From Desulfosarcina sp963697405 (GTDB lineage Bacteria > Desulfobacterota > Desulfobacteria > Desulfobacterales > Desulfosarcinaceae), in NCBI GenBank assembly GCA_963697405.1, contig CAVONY010000043.1, positions 1 to 64,000 on the forward strand: 64,000 nt of DNA, in the 5' to 3' direction. The position numbers and the translations under genes were made by a program. Under the pieces are notes generated by a model. The model was not told the DNA's origin. It ran no database searches and saw only the letters and a program-made list of their open reading frames with translations. Of this stretch, positions 25,743-39,237 are shown in pieces (within the stretch, counting starts at the first letter, position 1; each line of letters opens with the position of its first letter).

Positions 25743-26326
25743 TTTAAATTTCCTTCTTGCTGCCGACCGAGCCCGATCAGTTCAAGGCACTTTCGCAGCA
25801 ACATTCTGGCCCGATACAGGAGCACCCAGCAATTGTTTGCGGTAATGTCAAGCCGCGTGCAGATCTCCTCGGTGCTCAACCCATCGATTTCTCGATAGAC
25901 AAATGCATCGGCACTTCGCTGCGGGACGTCTGATAAGCACCGATAAAAATGATCCAAAAATTCCTTGTTTTCCTGAACCTTGCCGGGATTGGTTTGCCAA
26001 TGGGCCGGACGGGTCTGCCAACCGCCTTTGGCGTTGAAGAACGCTTCCACGTTGTCAGGATCATCCAACAGGTCCCGGGCATGGACGGTGGATTTATTCT
26101 TACGGTAATGGTCGATAACCTTGTGTTTCAAGATACCGAACAGCCATGTTTTCTCAGAGGAATGCCCCCTGAACCGATCCTGGGCCTTCACGGCCGCCAG
26201 GAACGTTTCCTGAACCAGGTCTTCGGCAATGTCTTTATTATTGACCCGGGCAAGTGCAAAATGAAAGAGTGAATCGCCATATTGATCCACCCACATGTCG
26301 GCATTTATTTTCGGCGAGTCCTTCAT
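25739..26326 (-). CDS. ECF-type RNA polymerase sigma factor
   Basis: A 195-residue sigma70-family factor with region 2 (FHFALARVNNKDIAEDLVQETFLAA, then GHSSEKTWLFGILKHKVIDHYRKNK) and region 4 (DVPQRSADAFVYREIDGLSTEEICTRLDITANNCWVLLYRARMLLRKCL). The linker between them is longer than in most ECF factors. It is translated together with the anti-sigma protein. Its regulon cannot be read from this window. Confidence 0.88.
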   Translation of the reverse strand: MKDSPKINADMWVDQYGDSLFHFALARVNNKDIAEDLVQETFLAAVKAQDRFRGHSSEKTWLFGILKHKVIDHYRKNKSTVHARDLLDDPDNVEAFFNAKGGWQTRPAHWQTNPGKVQENKEFLDHFYRCLSDVPQRSADAFVYREIDGLSTEEICTRLDITANNCWVLLYRARMLLRKCLELIGLGRQQEGNLK

Positions 26327-27144
26327 TCCTATCTAATACCCTTCATCAAGTGAACGCACTGGGATGTATTGCCTATCAAGGTATCAAATTGAGCCGATTT
26401 TTCAAGCTGCAATACGGCATCAATCATAAAGGCGCTTTCAATGCGCCTACCATATTTTTCATATCTCTCGGGTCTCCGTTAGGATGCAGTACCATCATAA
26501 TCATAGTCCATTTGCCAAAGGGCGTTTCATTTTGCTGCATTGGTCGGCAGATTGCACAAACCCTTACAACCGCGGCGACGGTTTCTTCAACCCAAATTGA
26601 GCGATTGTCGAGCTTGCCGCAGAACCAAGGAAGCTGGCATGTCCGCTATAGTGGACTATGCGGGATGTCAGCTGACGCCGGTTGTGCGGTGAGCTCGGCA
26701 ATCCCAACGGGTTTCAATTTTTTAAGATCGGTAAACCGCAAAAGCAAAGTATACAAACCAATTATGGTATCTGTAAAAAATAGAAACGCTCAGTTTGGGT
26801 TCAACCCTATTTGCATCGAGGATCCGGTCAGATCGCCAACGATCCGTCCTGCGGGCGGTATGCCATGCCCGTTGAACCGTGATAGCGAGCGCATTCCTCG
26901 CCGCTAGCGGCGGGGTTAGCGAGCGAACCACGAATCGATTTTATCCTTACGGTGAACCCTCCCCGCGGCTTGCCGCGGGGAGGGTTCACACGATGGCTGT
27001 TACCAAATGATTGTTGTCACATCCCGCGGATTGGCCAGTTTCTTTGCATATTAAATGGGTTGTGTGTCGTAAGCTTTGTAGCGTTACAACGACAATCAGT
27101 TATGTGCATGGGCTGAATGGGGGCGATCAGAGGGGAAAAGCATT
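26327..27144. other. Long spacer containing a REP-like repeat
   Basis: No supported gene. It holds a GGCGC/GCGCC hairpin at 26431-26447, a near-palindrome GTCCGCTATAGTGGAC near 26641, and the repeat at 26881-26990. The plus-strand open frame at 26254-26907 lacks a ribosome binding site and recognisable motifs. Confidence 0.45.
26881..26990. repeat. REP-like repeat, copy 2, with a perfect 18-bp terminal hairpin
   Basis: It ends with GTGAACCCTCCCCGCGGC (26952-26969), two T residues, and the exact reverse complement (26972-26989). A second smaller hairpin (CTCGCCGC-TA-GCGGCGGG) lies at about 26898-26919. The intervening GTTAGCGAGCGAACC and AATCGATTTTATCCTTACGG also occur in diverged form at 7203-7378. 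Confidence 0.65.
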
Positions 27145-27303
27145 ATGCTAAAAAATCGAATTGAGAAATTACAGCATGCATTCGATACGGATCACGTGAA
27201 TTACTGGAGTAATCTCAGCCGGATCAACAATCTGCTGGTAATCATGAACATCAGCATGTTTTTCCTCACCGGATTGGTCCTAAAAGGGTACCCTAAAAGG
27301 TAA
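27145..27303 (+). CDS. Short ORF, possible small membrane protein
   Basis: A 52-codon frame starting ATG after a GAGGGGAAAA purine tract. The protein begins MLKNRIEKLQHAF and has one hydrophobic segment, NNLLVIMNISMFFLTGLVL (near residues 28-46). It ends 3 nt before the YiiX-like gene, suggesting co-transcription and perhaps coupling. No family is recognised. Confidence 0.4.
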   Translation: MLKNRIEKLQHAFDTDHVNYWSNLSRINNLLVIMNISMFFLTGLVLKGYPKR

Positions 27304-27306
27304 AAA

Positions 27307-28134
27307 ATGCGAAATGAATCCGAAAAGCGATCGAATCATGTGTTGAAGCGAATCGGCCGGTATCTTCTCAAACGGCTGGAGATACCCCTTCCATCTTATG
27401 AGCAGCGAATCATCAATAACATGCAGAACCTGTATAGAGAAATCCGACCGGGCGATGTACTGCTGGTCGAAGGCCGATCCAAATTAAGCCAGATCATTCA
27501 AATTATCACCAAAAGCGCCTGGAGCCATGCGGCCATCTATGTCGCTGATCGGTTGAATCATTCCGCCGACAACGGCGTGAAAAGCATATTGAATGGCCTC
27601 GGTGAAACCGACCGTCAGCATATGCTGATCGAAGCGGATGCCGGCAATGGTGTGATCGCCGTCCCTTTGAACAAATACCAGGATTACAATATCCGGATAT
27701 GCCGGCCCTTTGGTATTTCCCCGCACGATTTAAAGGCCGTGATGGACGATGCCGTCGGCAATTTAGGCAATCATTACGACCACGAAAATCTGACGGATTT
27801 GGTGCTGCTTCTCCTGCCGCCATTTTTAAATCCGTTTAAAAAAAGAACCATCCAGGCGTGTTTAGGCGGGTGTACCGAATACAAGGTGATTTGTTCGGGG
27901 ATGATCGCCAACGCCTTTCAAAAAGTCGGTTATCCGATCGTCCCCGCATTGCTGCCGGTATCGGATGTGGACAGCCATTTGATCAACGATCCCTATGGCT
28001 CCAAGTTGATCATGCGCCATTATTCGCAAATCGTTCCCAGGGATTTTGACCTCAGCCCCAATTTCGAGATCGTCAAATACAACATCATTGGATTGGGCGG
28101 CTTCGAATATAAATCGATCTGGGCAAATGAATAG
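27307..28134 (+). CDS. YiiX/YebB-like NlpC/P60-superfamily cysteine hydrolase
   Basis: A 275-residue protein of the permuted papain-like (YiiX) group. The His motif is SAWSHAAIYVADR (near residues 74-86), preceded by IRPGDVLLVEGRSKLSQIIQIIT, and the Cys motif is YKVICSGMIANAF (near 195-207); this order of His before Cys is the family's circular permutation. Expected activity is amide or thioester hydrolysis on a lipid- or peptide-linked substrate. No signal peptide is seen. It starts 3 nt after a 52-codon ORF. Confidence 0.7.
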   Translation: MRNESEKRSNHVLKRIGRYLLKRLEIPLPSYEQRIINNMQNLYREIRPGDVLLVEGRSKLSQIIQIITKSAWSHAAIYVADRLNHSADNGVKSILNGLGETDRQHMLIEADAGNGVIAVPLNKYQDYNIRICRPFGISPHDLKAVMDDAVGNLGNHYDHENLTDLVLLLLPPFLNPFKKRTIQACLGGCTEYKVICSGMIANAFQKVGYPIVPALLPVSDVDSHLINDPYGSKLIMRHYSQIVPRDFDLSPNFEIVKYNIIGLGGFEYKSIWANE

Positions 28135-28473
28135 GTGCTTTTCATTATGCCTTCATTTGCGTTGGTAAATAGGCGACCAGCATGCATTTTTATGCTATCG
28201 CAAAAAGTAAGCAGACGACAATCGCTCAAATCATATAAACGACTTGCGTAAATTTCGGATCGTGGTTAATTTTGTCTGACAAACCATAGCGTAATCCTTA
28301 TGCTCAATCGGCTTTCTGGATCCCGGATATACGCTTCGCTGCTTCCGGGATGACACTGTCTGGTGTTCCGTCAACCGACTAACTTATTTCGACACCCATC
28401 ACCATTTTTTCTGCTGGACGAGAACGGACAGAGGGCCTGCAATGAAATAGCGTAATGCCACAGAGGATAGAAC
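28135..28473. other. Spacer with a GGATCCCGG...CCGGGATGAC hairpin
   Basis: The stretch at 28317-28353 contains TCCCGGA...TCCGGGA (28321-28350) followed by TGACA, the layout of a hairpin element common in proteobacterial spacers. No gene is supported. Confidence 0.45.
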
Positions 28474-29217
28474 ATGGACTTACGGCCCAAGGTAAATATT
28501 CTTGCCAACCGAGACGCATTGTCGGCCGCGCTTTCGGCTCATGTCGTCCGTCTGGCAGCCATGACTGTTGCATCTCAAGGTCGGTTCTGCGTTGCCCTTT
28601 CCGGCGGTTCGCTCATGGACATCATCGGTCCGTCCTTGGGTTCAAATCCCTTGCGCGACACCGTCAACTGGTCAGGCTGGCATGTTTTCTGGGTCGACGA
28701 GCGGTGGGTGCCGTGGAGCAGTCCTGAATCCAATTTCGGGTATGCGCAGCGGCAGTTCTTCAACCGCGTCAGTATACCCGACGAACAGATTCATGCTGCG
28801 GACGTTTCACTCAATCCTTCTGAAACCGCCCAAACCTATGAATCTACCCTGGCAACCGTATTTCAACCCGGAGCAGGCCGAGTGCCGCGATTCGACCTGG
28901 TGCTGCTCGGTGTAGGAGAAGACGGCCACACCGCTTCCCTGTTTCCCGGTTATCCGGCCTTAAACGAGAATCGGCGCTGGGTGGTTCCTGTTTTAGACGC
29001 ACCCAAACCGCCGCCGGTTCGTATTACGATGACCCTACCGGTGATCAACAATGCCCGCCACGTCATCTTCGTGGCAGCCGGGCCGGGCAAGGCGAAGATA
29101 TTGTCGAAAGTGCTCGATTCAGAGGCGCCACAGCCGGAACTGCCGGCCCGACGTGTCAACCTGTCGGACGGCGAATTGCAGTGGTTTGTCGACCGGGCAG
29201 CAGCAGCGGAAAGCTGA
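28474..29217 (+). CDS. pgl: 6-phosphogluconolactonase
   Basis: A 247-residue enzyme hydrolysing 6-phosphogluconolactone, the second step of the oxidative pentose phosphate pathway. The signature is GVGEDGHTASLFPG near residues 148-161, with WHVFWVDERWVPW near 69-81 and FCVALSGGSLM near 36. Length is typical. It starts a sugar cluster: glk follows after 43 nt, then a membrane protein, zwf, tal and gnd. Confidence 0.95.
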   Translation: MDLRPKVNILANRDALSAALSAHVVRLAAMTVASQGRFCVALSGGSLMDIIGPSLGSNPLRDTVNWSGWHVFWVDERWVPWSSPESNFGYAQRQFFNRVSIPDEQIHAADVSLNPSETAQTYESTLATVFQPGAGRVPRFDLVLLGVGEDGHTASLFPGYPALNENRRWVVPVLDAPKPPPVRITMTLPVINNARHVIFVAAGPGKAKILSKVLDSEAPQPELPARRVNLSDGELQWFVDRAAAAES

Positions 29218-29260
29218 AAAACGCGCCCAAAAAACATTAATCCAAGCGTGCAGTGAGAAA

Positions 29261-30226
29261 ATGGCCATGAAAACGATACTTGCCGCAGATATCGGGGGGA
29301 CCAACAGTCGGTTTGCCCATTTTCAGACGGACCTGGAATCAACGCTGGCGCTGGTAGGCACGTTATGGCTGCCCACCGATGGCGCTGGTTCTTTTGCGCA
29401 GCTTCTTGAGCAGTTGCGGTCATCCGATTTTTCCCTGCCGGTCGACGAGGCCGATATTGCCGTCATTGCGGTTGCCGGACCGGTTGAACACGCATCCTAC
29501 TGCGCCCCGCCCTACATCGCCTGGGATATCGATCTGGCCAGCCAAGCGGTGGCAAACCCATTTCAACAAGCGGTACTGATTAACGATTTTGTCGCCCAGG
29601 CCTATGCCAGTCGATCTCCGGTGGGCCAATCCGCCCGTAATATACTTCCCGGAGAAATACTTTCCAGCGGGACCATCGGCGTTATCGGTGCCGGCACCGC
29701 CCTGGGCAAGGCAATCCTGGTACCGCTGTCCAGCGGAGAATTCCTGGCCTTGCCTTCCGAAGGGGGGCACGGCTATTTCCCCTTCGTCTCTCAACGGGAG
29801 TTGGCGTTTCAACAGTTTTACCGGGAAAAAAGCGGGCAGAATCATATCACCGGCAATCTGGTGGTCTCCGGTCGTGGACTGCGCTATCTCCACTGGTTTC
29901 TCAGCGGTGAGGACCTGGCCCCAGAAGAAGTGACCAGGCGACTATCCGGAACATCAGAGACCCTGGCATGGGCCGCGAGGTTTTACGGCCGGGTTTGTCG
30001 GGACTTTGCTCTTGCGGTGTTGGCCCGCGGCGGCTTGTATATTGCCGGTGGGGTGGCGGCCAGAACACCTGAGATGCTGACCCATGAGAATTTCAGTAAG
30101 GAATTCCTCGATTCTCCGACAATGGGTCACATGTTGTCCCGGATGCCGGTGTTTTTGATGGACGATCAAGACAGCGGCCTCTGGGGTGCGGCGTTCCATG
30201 GACAACAAATGCTGAGAAAAGGATAA
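29261..30226 (+). CDS. glk: Glucokinase (Glk family)
   Basis: A 321-residue ATP-dependent glucokinase of the bacterial Glk (not ROK) type. It opens with TILAADIGGTNSRFAHF (phosphate-binding loop), has AVAGPVEHASYCAPPYIAWDI, INDFVAQAYA with the catalytic Asp in ND, and GVIGAGTALGKAILV. The final part is LARGGLYIAGGVAAR. ATG 29261 or 29267 are both possible; the longer upstream frame runs into pgl and is not credible. It makes glucose-6-phosphate for the zwf product encoded downstream. Confidence 0.93.
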   Translation: MAMKTILAADIGGTNSRFAHFQTDLESTLALVGTLWLPTDGAGSFAQLLEQLRSSDFSLPVDEADIAVIAVAGPVEHASYCAPPYIAWDIDLASQAVANPFQQAVLINDFVAQAYASRSPVGQSARNILPGEILSSGTIGVIGAGTALGKAILVPLSSGEFLALPSEGGHGYFPFVSQRELAFQQFYREKSGQNHITGNLVVSGRGLRYLHWFLSGEDLAPEEVTRRLSGTSETLAWAARFYGRVCRDFALAVLARGGLYIAGGVAARTPEMLTHENFSKEFLDSPTMGHMLSRMPVFLMDDQDSGLWGAAFHGQQMLRKG

Positions 30227-30227
30227 A

Positions 30228-30992
30228 ATGATGGCCCAGGCAAAGAAAAAAAAATGGATCAACAAGGTGGCGATCGTCGGGGTGATCGCCCTGGGTATTG
30301 TGGCCTTTCGATACTTCGACCTGGGACAATATCTCACACTCGATTACATCAAGGGCTCCCAGGAAAAATTCCAAGCGCTCTATCTGTCACACCGCTTTCT
30401 CGTCATTGCCGTTTACATGGGAATCTATATCGCGGTCACGGCCCTGTCCCTTCCCGGCGCCGCGGTGCTCACCCTGGCAGGCGGCGGCCTGTTCGGTCTG
30501 GTCGTTGGAACCGTTGTCGTCTCCTTTGCCAGCACCATCGGGGCGACCCTGGCCTGTTTGGTCTCCCGATTTCTGCTGCGGGAATGGGTTCAGAATAAAT
30601 TCGGCGGCAAACTGAAAACGATCAACGACGGCATCGAAAAGGAAGGCGCTTTTTATCTCTTCTCCCTCCGTCTGGTTCCGATTTTCCCCTTTTTCGTGAT
30701 CAATTTGCTCATGGGGCTGACCCGCATGCGCCTGTTCACCTTTTTCTGGGTGTCGCAGATCGGCATGTTTGCCGGGACGCTTGTTTATGTCAATGCCGGC
30801 AAAGAGCTGGCCAAGATCGATTCCCTCTCTGGCATCCTGTCACCGGGGGTTTTGGCCTCATTCGTTGTGCTCGGCCTTTTCCCGATTACCGTGAAAAAGT
30901 TGCTGGTCTTTTACAAAAAGAAATTCAGGCCGGAAGCGGCAGGCCTCAGCGATGATCCGCAAAACAAGTCTAAGAAAAAGGAGACCGCTTGA
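30228..30992 (+). CDS. TVP38/TMEM64-family membrane protein
   Basis: A 254-residue inner-membrane protein with about five or six helices and the central conserved block FLVIAVYMGIYIAVTALSLPGAAVLTLAGGGLFG (near residues 57-90), typical of the VTT (SNARE-associated, DedA-like) domain, and FSLRLVPIFPFFVINLLMG further on. The family is linked to lipid or undecaprenyl-phosphate scrambling, but the role here is unknown. The stop overlaps the zwf start (TGATG), so it is translated with the pentose-phosphate genes. Confidence 0.85.
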   Translation: MMAQAKKKKWINKVAIVGVIALGIVAFRYFDLGQYLTLDYIKGSQEKFQALYLSHRFLVIAVYMGIYIAVTALSLPGAAVLTLAGGGLFGLVVGTVVVSFASTIGATLACLVSRFLLREWVQNKFGGKLKTINDGIEKEGAFYLFSLRLVPIFPFFVINLLMGLTRMRLFTFFWVSQIGMFAGTLVYVNAGKELAKIDSLSGILSPGVLASFVVLGLFPITVKKLLVFYKKKFRPEAAGLSDDPQNKSKKKETA

Positions 30993-32464
30993 TGAGTACT
31001 CCTGACCTACACACCGCCGGCCCGACCATCGTTATTTTCGGTGCATCGGGAGACTTGACCCGGCGCAAGCTGATACCGGCCCTCTACAACAATTTTATCA
31101 AAAAGCGCCTACCGGCCGGGCTGCGCATCGTGGGTTTCGCCCGTCGTGACTGGCGTGACGACTCCTTCAGGGCTCACCTGGGCAGCGGCGTGAAGAAATA
31201 CGCCACCGGTTTCGACGTTCGGGCCTGGAACGAATTCGCCCGGAATATTCATTATTTTAAAGGCGACCTGGACACGACCGCGGATTACCAAAAACTTCAA
31301 TTATCTCTGATGGATAGCGAAAGCCAGCCAGCCGATCGCCTCTACTATCTGGCCACGGCGCCTGATTTTTATGGTTCGGCATGCGACCATCTGGCTGCAG
31401 CCGGAATGAGCGCTGAGCAAAGCGGCCAACGCAGGATCATCATTGAAAAACCATTCGGCCGGGATCTTGCCTCTGCCAGGGAGTTGAACCGACAGGTCCA
31501 TGCAGCCTTCGCCGAGCATCAGGTCTATCGCATCGATCATTACCTGGGCAAGGAGACGGCCCAGAACATCATTTTTCTGCGATTTGCCAACACGCTTTTT
31601 GAGCCGGTCTGGAATCGGCGATACGTGGCCAATGTTCAAATCACGGTGGCCGAAAGCGTGGATGCTGGTCGACGCGGCGGTTATTATGACAACGCCGGTG
31701 TGCTGCGGGACATGTTCCAGAACCACCTGATGCAATTGCTGGCGCTGACCACCATGGAACCACCGGCATCATTGGACGCCGATGCGATTCGCAACGAAAG
31801 GGCCAAGGTTCTCGGTACGGTCCGCCCCATTTCTCTGCACGACACCGTACGCGGCCAGTACGAGGGCTACCGATCCAGCGCTGGCGTGGCCCCGGACTCG
31901 CCAACCCCGACGTTCGCCGCACTCAAGCTCTATATCGACAATTGGCGATGGCAGGGCGTTCCTTTCTACCTGCGATCCGGAAAAGCGATGCCCGCCAAAA
32001 GCAGCACCATCATCGTTGAATTTCAACCGCCGCCTGACGTCATTTTCCATCTGGGACGAAACGCGCACTTCACACCGAACTTTCTGTCCATCTGCATTCA
32101 ACCGGACGAAGGCATCCATTTGCAGTTTGAGACCAAAGTGCCGGATACGGTATCCGAATCCCGTTCGGTCAACATGAGCCACTCCTATCTCGAGGCCTTT
32201 CCCGACGTCGTTTTGCCCGACGCATACGAACGGCTCCTTCTGGACGCGCTGAAAGGCGACGCATCCCTGTTTGCCCGCAACGACGGCATCGAGGCGGCCT
32301 GGCGTCTGATTGACCCGATTCTTTCCGGGTGGGAATCCGCTTCGCCAGCATCGCCCCTGCACACCTATCCCATGAACAGTTGGGGGCCCGAGGCCGCCGA
32401 AGCACTGCTGGCCAAAGGCGGCCATGCGTGGCGGATGGGTTGTTGCGGATTGCCCTGCAGGTAG
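30992..32464 (+). CDS. zwf: Glucose-6-phosphate 1-dehydrogenase
   Basis: A 490-residue enzyme oxidising glucose-6-phosphate to the lactone with NADP (or NAD). N-terminal nucleotide motif IVIFGASGDLTRRKLIPALY, then IIIEKPFGRDL, and the active-site RIDHYLGKE (near residues 177-185), plus FYLRSGKAMP. ATG 30992, preceded by AAGGAGA and overlapping the previous stop codon, is preferred to the TTG one codon earlier. The C-terminus ends in an unusual CCGLPCR tail. Confidence 0.95.
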   Translation: MSTPDLHTAGPTIVIFGASGDLTRRKLIPALYNNFIKKRLPAGLRIVGFARRDWRDDSFRAHLGSGVKKYATGFDVRAWNEFARNIHYFKGDLDTTADYQKLQLSLMDSESQPADRLYYLATAPDFYGSACDHLAAAGMSAEQSGQRRIIIEKPFGRDLASARELNRQVHAAFAEHQVYRIDHYLGKETAQNIIFLRFANTLFEPVWNRRYVANVQITVAESVDAGRRGGYYDNAGVLRDMFQNHLMQLLALTTMEPPASLDADAIRNERAKVLGTVRPISLHDTVRGQYEGYRSSAGVAPDSPTPTFAALKLYIDNWRWQGVPFYLRSGKAMPAKSSTIIVEFQPPPDVIFHLGRNAHFTPNFLSICIQPDEGIHLQFETKVPDTVSESRSVNMSHSYLEAFPDVVLPDAYERLLLDALKGDASLFARNDGIEAAWRLIDPILSGWESASPASPLHTYPMNSWGPEAAEALLAKGGHAWRMGCCGLPCR

Positions 32465-32516
32465 ATTCTCGGAAACCAGGCGTGCCAGGCGCGCCATATG
32501 CAGAAAGGATTTCACC

Positions 32517-33620
32517 ATGACCCCACTATACCAACTCACCGAGCTCGGACAAGCCGTCTGGTTTGACTATATCCGCCGTTCGTTTACCCGAACAGGAGAC
32601 CTGCAGGCGTTAATCGATCAGGGCGTGCGGGGCGTCACATCCAATCCGGCGATATTCGAAAAGGCCATTGCAGGCAGCGATGACTATGATGCGGACATCC
32701 AGCTGCTCGCGGGTGAAAACCGGTCCGTCAACGAAATCTATGAAGCCCTGGCCATTGAAGATATTCGGCAGGCGGCCGACCTGCTGCGTCCGCTGTATGA
32801 TCGAACCGATGGCTGTGACGGGTATGTGAGCCTCGAGGTCAGCCCCACCCTGGCCCACGACACCGCCGGCACCGTTGCCGACGCCAAACGGCTTTTCACC
32901 GCGACGGATCGTCCCAACCTGATGATCAAGATTCCTGCAACGCCGGCGGGCATCCCCGCCATCGAAAGCGTAATTGCTGCCGGGATCAATGTGAATGTCA
33001 CATTGATCTTCTCGCTGGCGCAGTATGAGGACGCAGCCGGGGCCTACATCAAGGGTCTGGAAAAACTTCTGAAGGCCGGCCGTGCAATCGGCCAAACCGC
33101 ATCGGTGGCATCGTTTTTCATCAGCCGGGTGGACACGGCCGTGGATGCCGCTCTGGAAAAAATCGGCCGCAGCGACCTCCAAGGCACCACAGCCATAGAT
33201 AATGCGCGGCTGGCGTACGCCCGTTTCAGGGAAATTTTTGCCGGCGGTCGCTGGGACCGATTGGCCGCCGCCGGTGCCCGCGTCCAACGACCGCTGTGGG
33301 CCAGCACCGGAACCAAGAACCCAGCCTATTCCGATACGCTTTACGTGGACAACCTCATCGGTCCGGATACGGTCAACACCCTGCCGCCGGCGACGTTGAA
33401 GGCCTTCATCGACCATGGGCGGGCAGGCGTAACCATCGACAAAGACGTGGCAGCGGCCCGCAGTCGCCTCTCCGCCCTTGCCGACATAGGCATCAGTTTA
33501 GAGACGATTACCAAACAGTTGCTGGACCAAGGGGTGGCCGCTTTTGCCAAACCCTTCGAGAACCTGATGAGGAGCCTTGAAGAGAAAAAAGACCGGTTGG
33601 CCGGATCCGGCAACGCGTAA
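32517..33620 (+). CDS. tal: Transaldolase
   Basis: A 367-residue transaldolase of the non-oxidative pentose phosphate pathway, moving a dihydroxyacetone unit between sugar phosphates. Conserved blocks are GVRGVTSNPAIFEKAI near residue 37, DGYVSLEVSP near 100, NLMIKIPATPAGIPAI near 135 with the Schiff-base Lys, NVTLIFSLAQYE and SVASFFISRVD. Length fits the actinobacterial/cyanobacterial type, without the Pgi fusion seen in some. The start ATG has AAAGGA upstream. Confidence 0.93.
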   Translation: MTPLYQLTELGQAVWFDYIRRSFTRTGDLQALIDQGVRGVTSNPAIFEKAIAGSDDYDADIQLLAGENRSVNEIYEALAIEDIRQAADLLRPLYDRTDGCDGYVSLEVSPTLAHDTAGTVADAKRLFTATDRPNLMIKIPATPAGIPAIESVIAAGINVNVTLIFSLAQYEDAAGAYIKGLEKLLKAGRAIGQTASVASFFISRVDTAVDAALEKIGRSDLQGTTAIDNARLAYARFREIFAGGRWDRLAAAGARVQRPLWASTGTKNPAYSDTLYVDNLIGPDTVNTLPPATLKAFIDHGRAGVTIDKDVAAARSRLSALADIGISLETITKQLLDQGVAAFAKPFENLMRSLEEKKDRLAGSGNA

Positions 33621-33691
33621 TGCACGCAGGCCCAAAGGGTTAGGCTTCTCAGGCAGCCTATCGCCGCGGGGAATAAATGAAAGGAATAAAA

Positions 33692-35146
<1,455 letters not shown>

Positions 35147-35380
35147 TGTCTAACAAACTGAATTTGTATCGATTATTCTATGGCGTAAATAGCCAGCAGA
35201 ATATAAATCACAATAGCCAAAATCCAAATGACAAATAAATCACAATGAAAAAAATCCAAAACTCAAAAGACCCATGGTTATCGAATTTACTTGCGATTTG
35301 GATATTATAATTTGGAATTTATTTGAGATTTGGTGCTTGTAAGTTGTTGTTTCCGCTTCGTCAGCGTTAGGAGAGACACC
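35147..35380. repeat. AT-rich spacer with AAATCCAAA-type repeats
   Basis: Low-complexity spacer in which AAATCACAAT and AAAATCCAAA recur. The stretch near 35295-35335 (ATAATTTGGAATTTATTTGA and a following GATTTGG) is the reverse complement of sequence near 38143-38182, so inverted copies flank the glucosidase gene. The gene's own ribosome binding site (AGGAGA) follows. Confidence 0.5.
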
Positions 35381-38080
<2,700 letters not shown>

Positions 38081-38387
38081 CCTTAACAAACTATAAACGA
38101 CCACCTGCAAACATCAACCTATTAAATGACAAACTACAAATGACAAATCTCAAATAAATTCCAAATTACAACCTCCAAATCTCAAACCAGATAGGAACCA
38201 ACAGCAAATATGGAGCGACAGCGTGAAACGGTATTGAACATCGAATGATGTGATCGCTTCGCTCTGCCAGATAATAAATCGACAGAAAACCTTGTTTGTT
38301 ATTTTTAATTTGGTCTTTGTGATTTATTTGCATTTTGGTTTTTGGCGATTGGAATTTATCTTTGGTTTCTATAACGGAGAGAACACA
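38081..38387. repeat. AT-rich repeat spacer after the glucosidase gene
   Basis: Contains CTCAAATAAATTCCAAATTA near 38149 and GTGATTTATTTG near 38317, both reverse-complement relatives of the spacer at 35147-35380. No gene is supported. Confidence 0.5.
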
Positions 38388-39236
38388 GTGAAAGAGGAAC
38401 AATTTCCAAAGGTTGTTATGCCCCAATGCCAGACTGAGAAGATCTTGCAGGGACAAAAAGCACTGGTTACCGGTGCCAACTCGGGGATCGGCAAGGCAGT
38501 CGCCATTGCGCTGGGTCATGCCGGGGCGGACGTGGTGGTCAACTATGTACGCGGCGCGGATCAGGCCCAGGACGTGGTCACCGCCATCGAACAGTGCGGC
38601 AGTCGCGCCTTGGCTTGCCAGGCCGACGTCTCCCAGGAAGATCAGGTGTCGGCCATGTTTGCGAAGATGAAGGCCGAGTTTGGCACTATCGACATTCTGA
38701 TCAACAATGCCGGCCTGCAGCAGGATGCCCCTTTTGATGAAATGACGATGGATCAGTGGAATCGGGTCATCGATGTGAACCTGACGGGCCAGTTTCTGTG
38801 TGCCCGTGAAGCGGTGCGCGAATTCAAGCGCCGCGGCGTGGTACCGGATGTCTCCTGCGCGGCCGGTAAAATCATCTGCATGAGTTCGGTGCATGAGGTC
38901 ATTCCGTGGGCCGGTCATGTGAACTATGCCGCCAGCAAAGGCGGGGTCATGCTCATGATGAAAAGCATTGCCCAGGAAGTGGCGCCCTATCGCATCCGGG
39001 TCAACAGCATTGCCCCGGGCGCGATTCGCACGCCGATCAACACCGATGCCTGGCAGACCCCCGACGCCTATGACGCGCTGATGACGCTGGTACCCTACAA
39101 GCGTATCGGCGAGCCCGAAGACATCGGGCGGGCCGCCGTGTGGCTGGCCTCCGATCAGGCCGACTATATCAACGGCATCAGCCTGTTTGTGGATGGCGGC
39201 ATGACATTGTATCCCGGGTTCGCCACCGGCGGTTAG
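38388..39236 (+). CDS. SDR oxidoreductase, glucose 1-dehydrogenase-like
   Basis: A 282-residue classical SDR. It has the cofactor motif VTGANSGIGKAVA near residue 26, NNAGLQQDAPF near 99, Ser in MSSVHEVIPWAGHVN and the catalytic YAASK near 185, then APGAIRTPIN and a final FVDGGMTLYPGF. These fit glucose 1-dehydrogenase-like enzymes. GTG 38388, 7 nt after GGAGA, is the chosen start. A partial duplicate of its middle lies at 46072-46180. It sits between the glucosidase and the flavoprotein genes, consistent with oxidation of released glucose. Confidence 0.85.
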   Translation: MKEEQFPKVVMPQCQTEKILQGQKALVTGANSGIGKAVAIALGHAGADVVVNYVRGADQAQDVVTAIEQCGSRALACQADVSQEDQVSAMFAKMKAEFGTIDILINNAGLQQDAPFDEMTMDQWNRVIDVNLTGQFLCAREAVREFKRRGVVPDVSCAAGKIICMSSVHEVIPWAGHVNYAASKGGVMLMMKSIAQEVAPYRIRVNSIAPGAIRTPINTDAWQTPDAYDALMTLVPYKRIGEPEDIGRAAVWLASDQADYINGISLFVDGGMTLYPGFATGG

Positions 39237-39237
39237 G

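Noticed and set aside
26254..26907. Long plus-strand open frame (217 codons) in the spacer after the sigma factor gene
   Set aside because: It overlaps the 5' end of the sigma gene antisense, has no ribosome binding site, no recognisable motif, and its end lies in a repeat.
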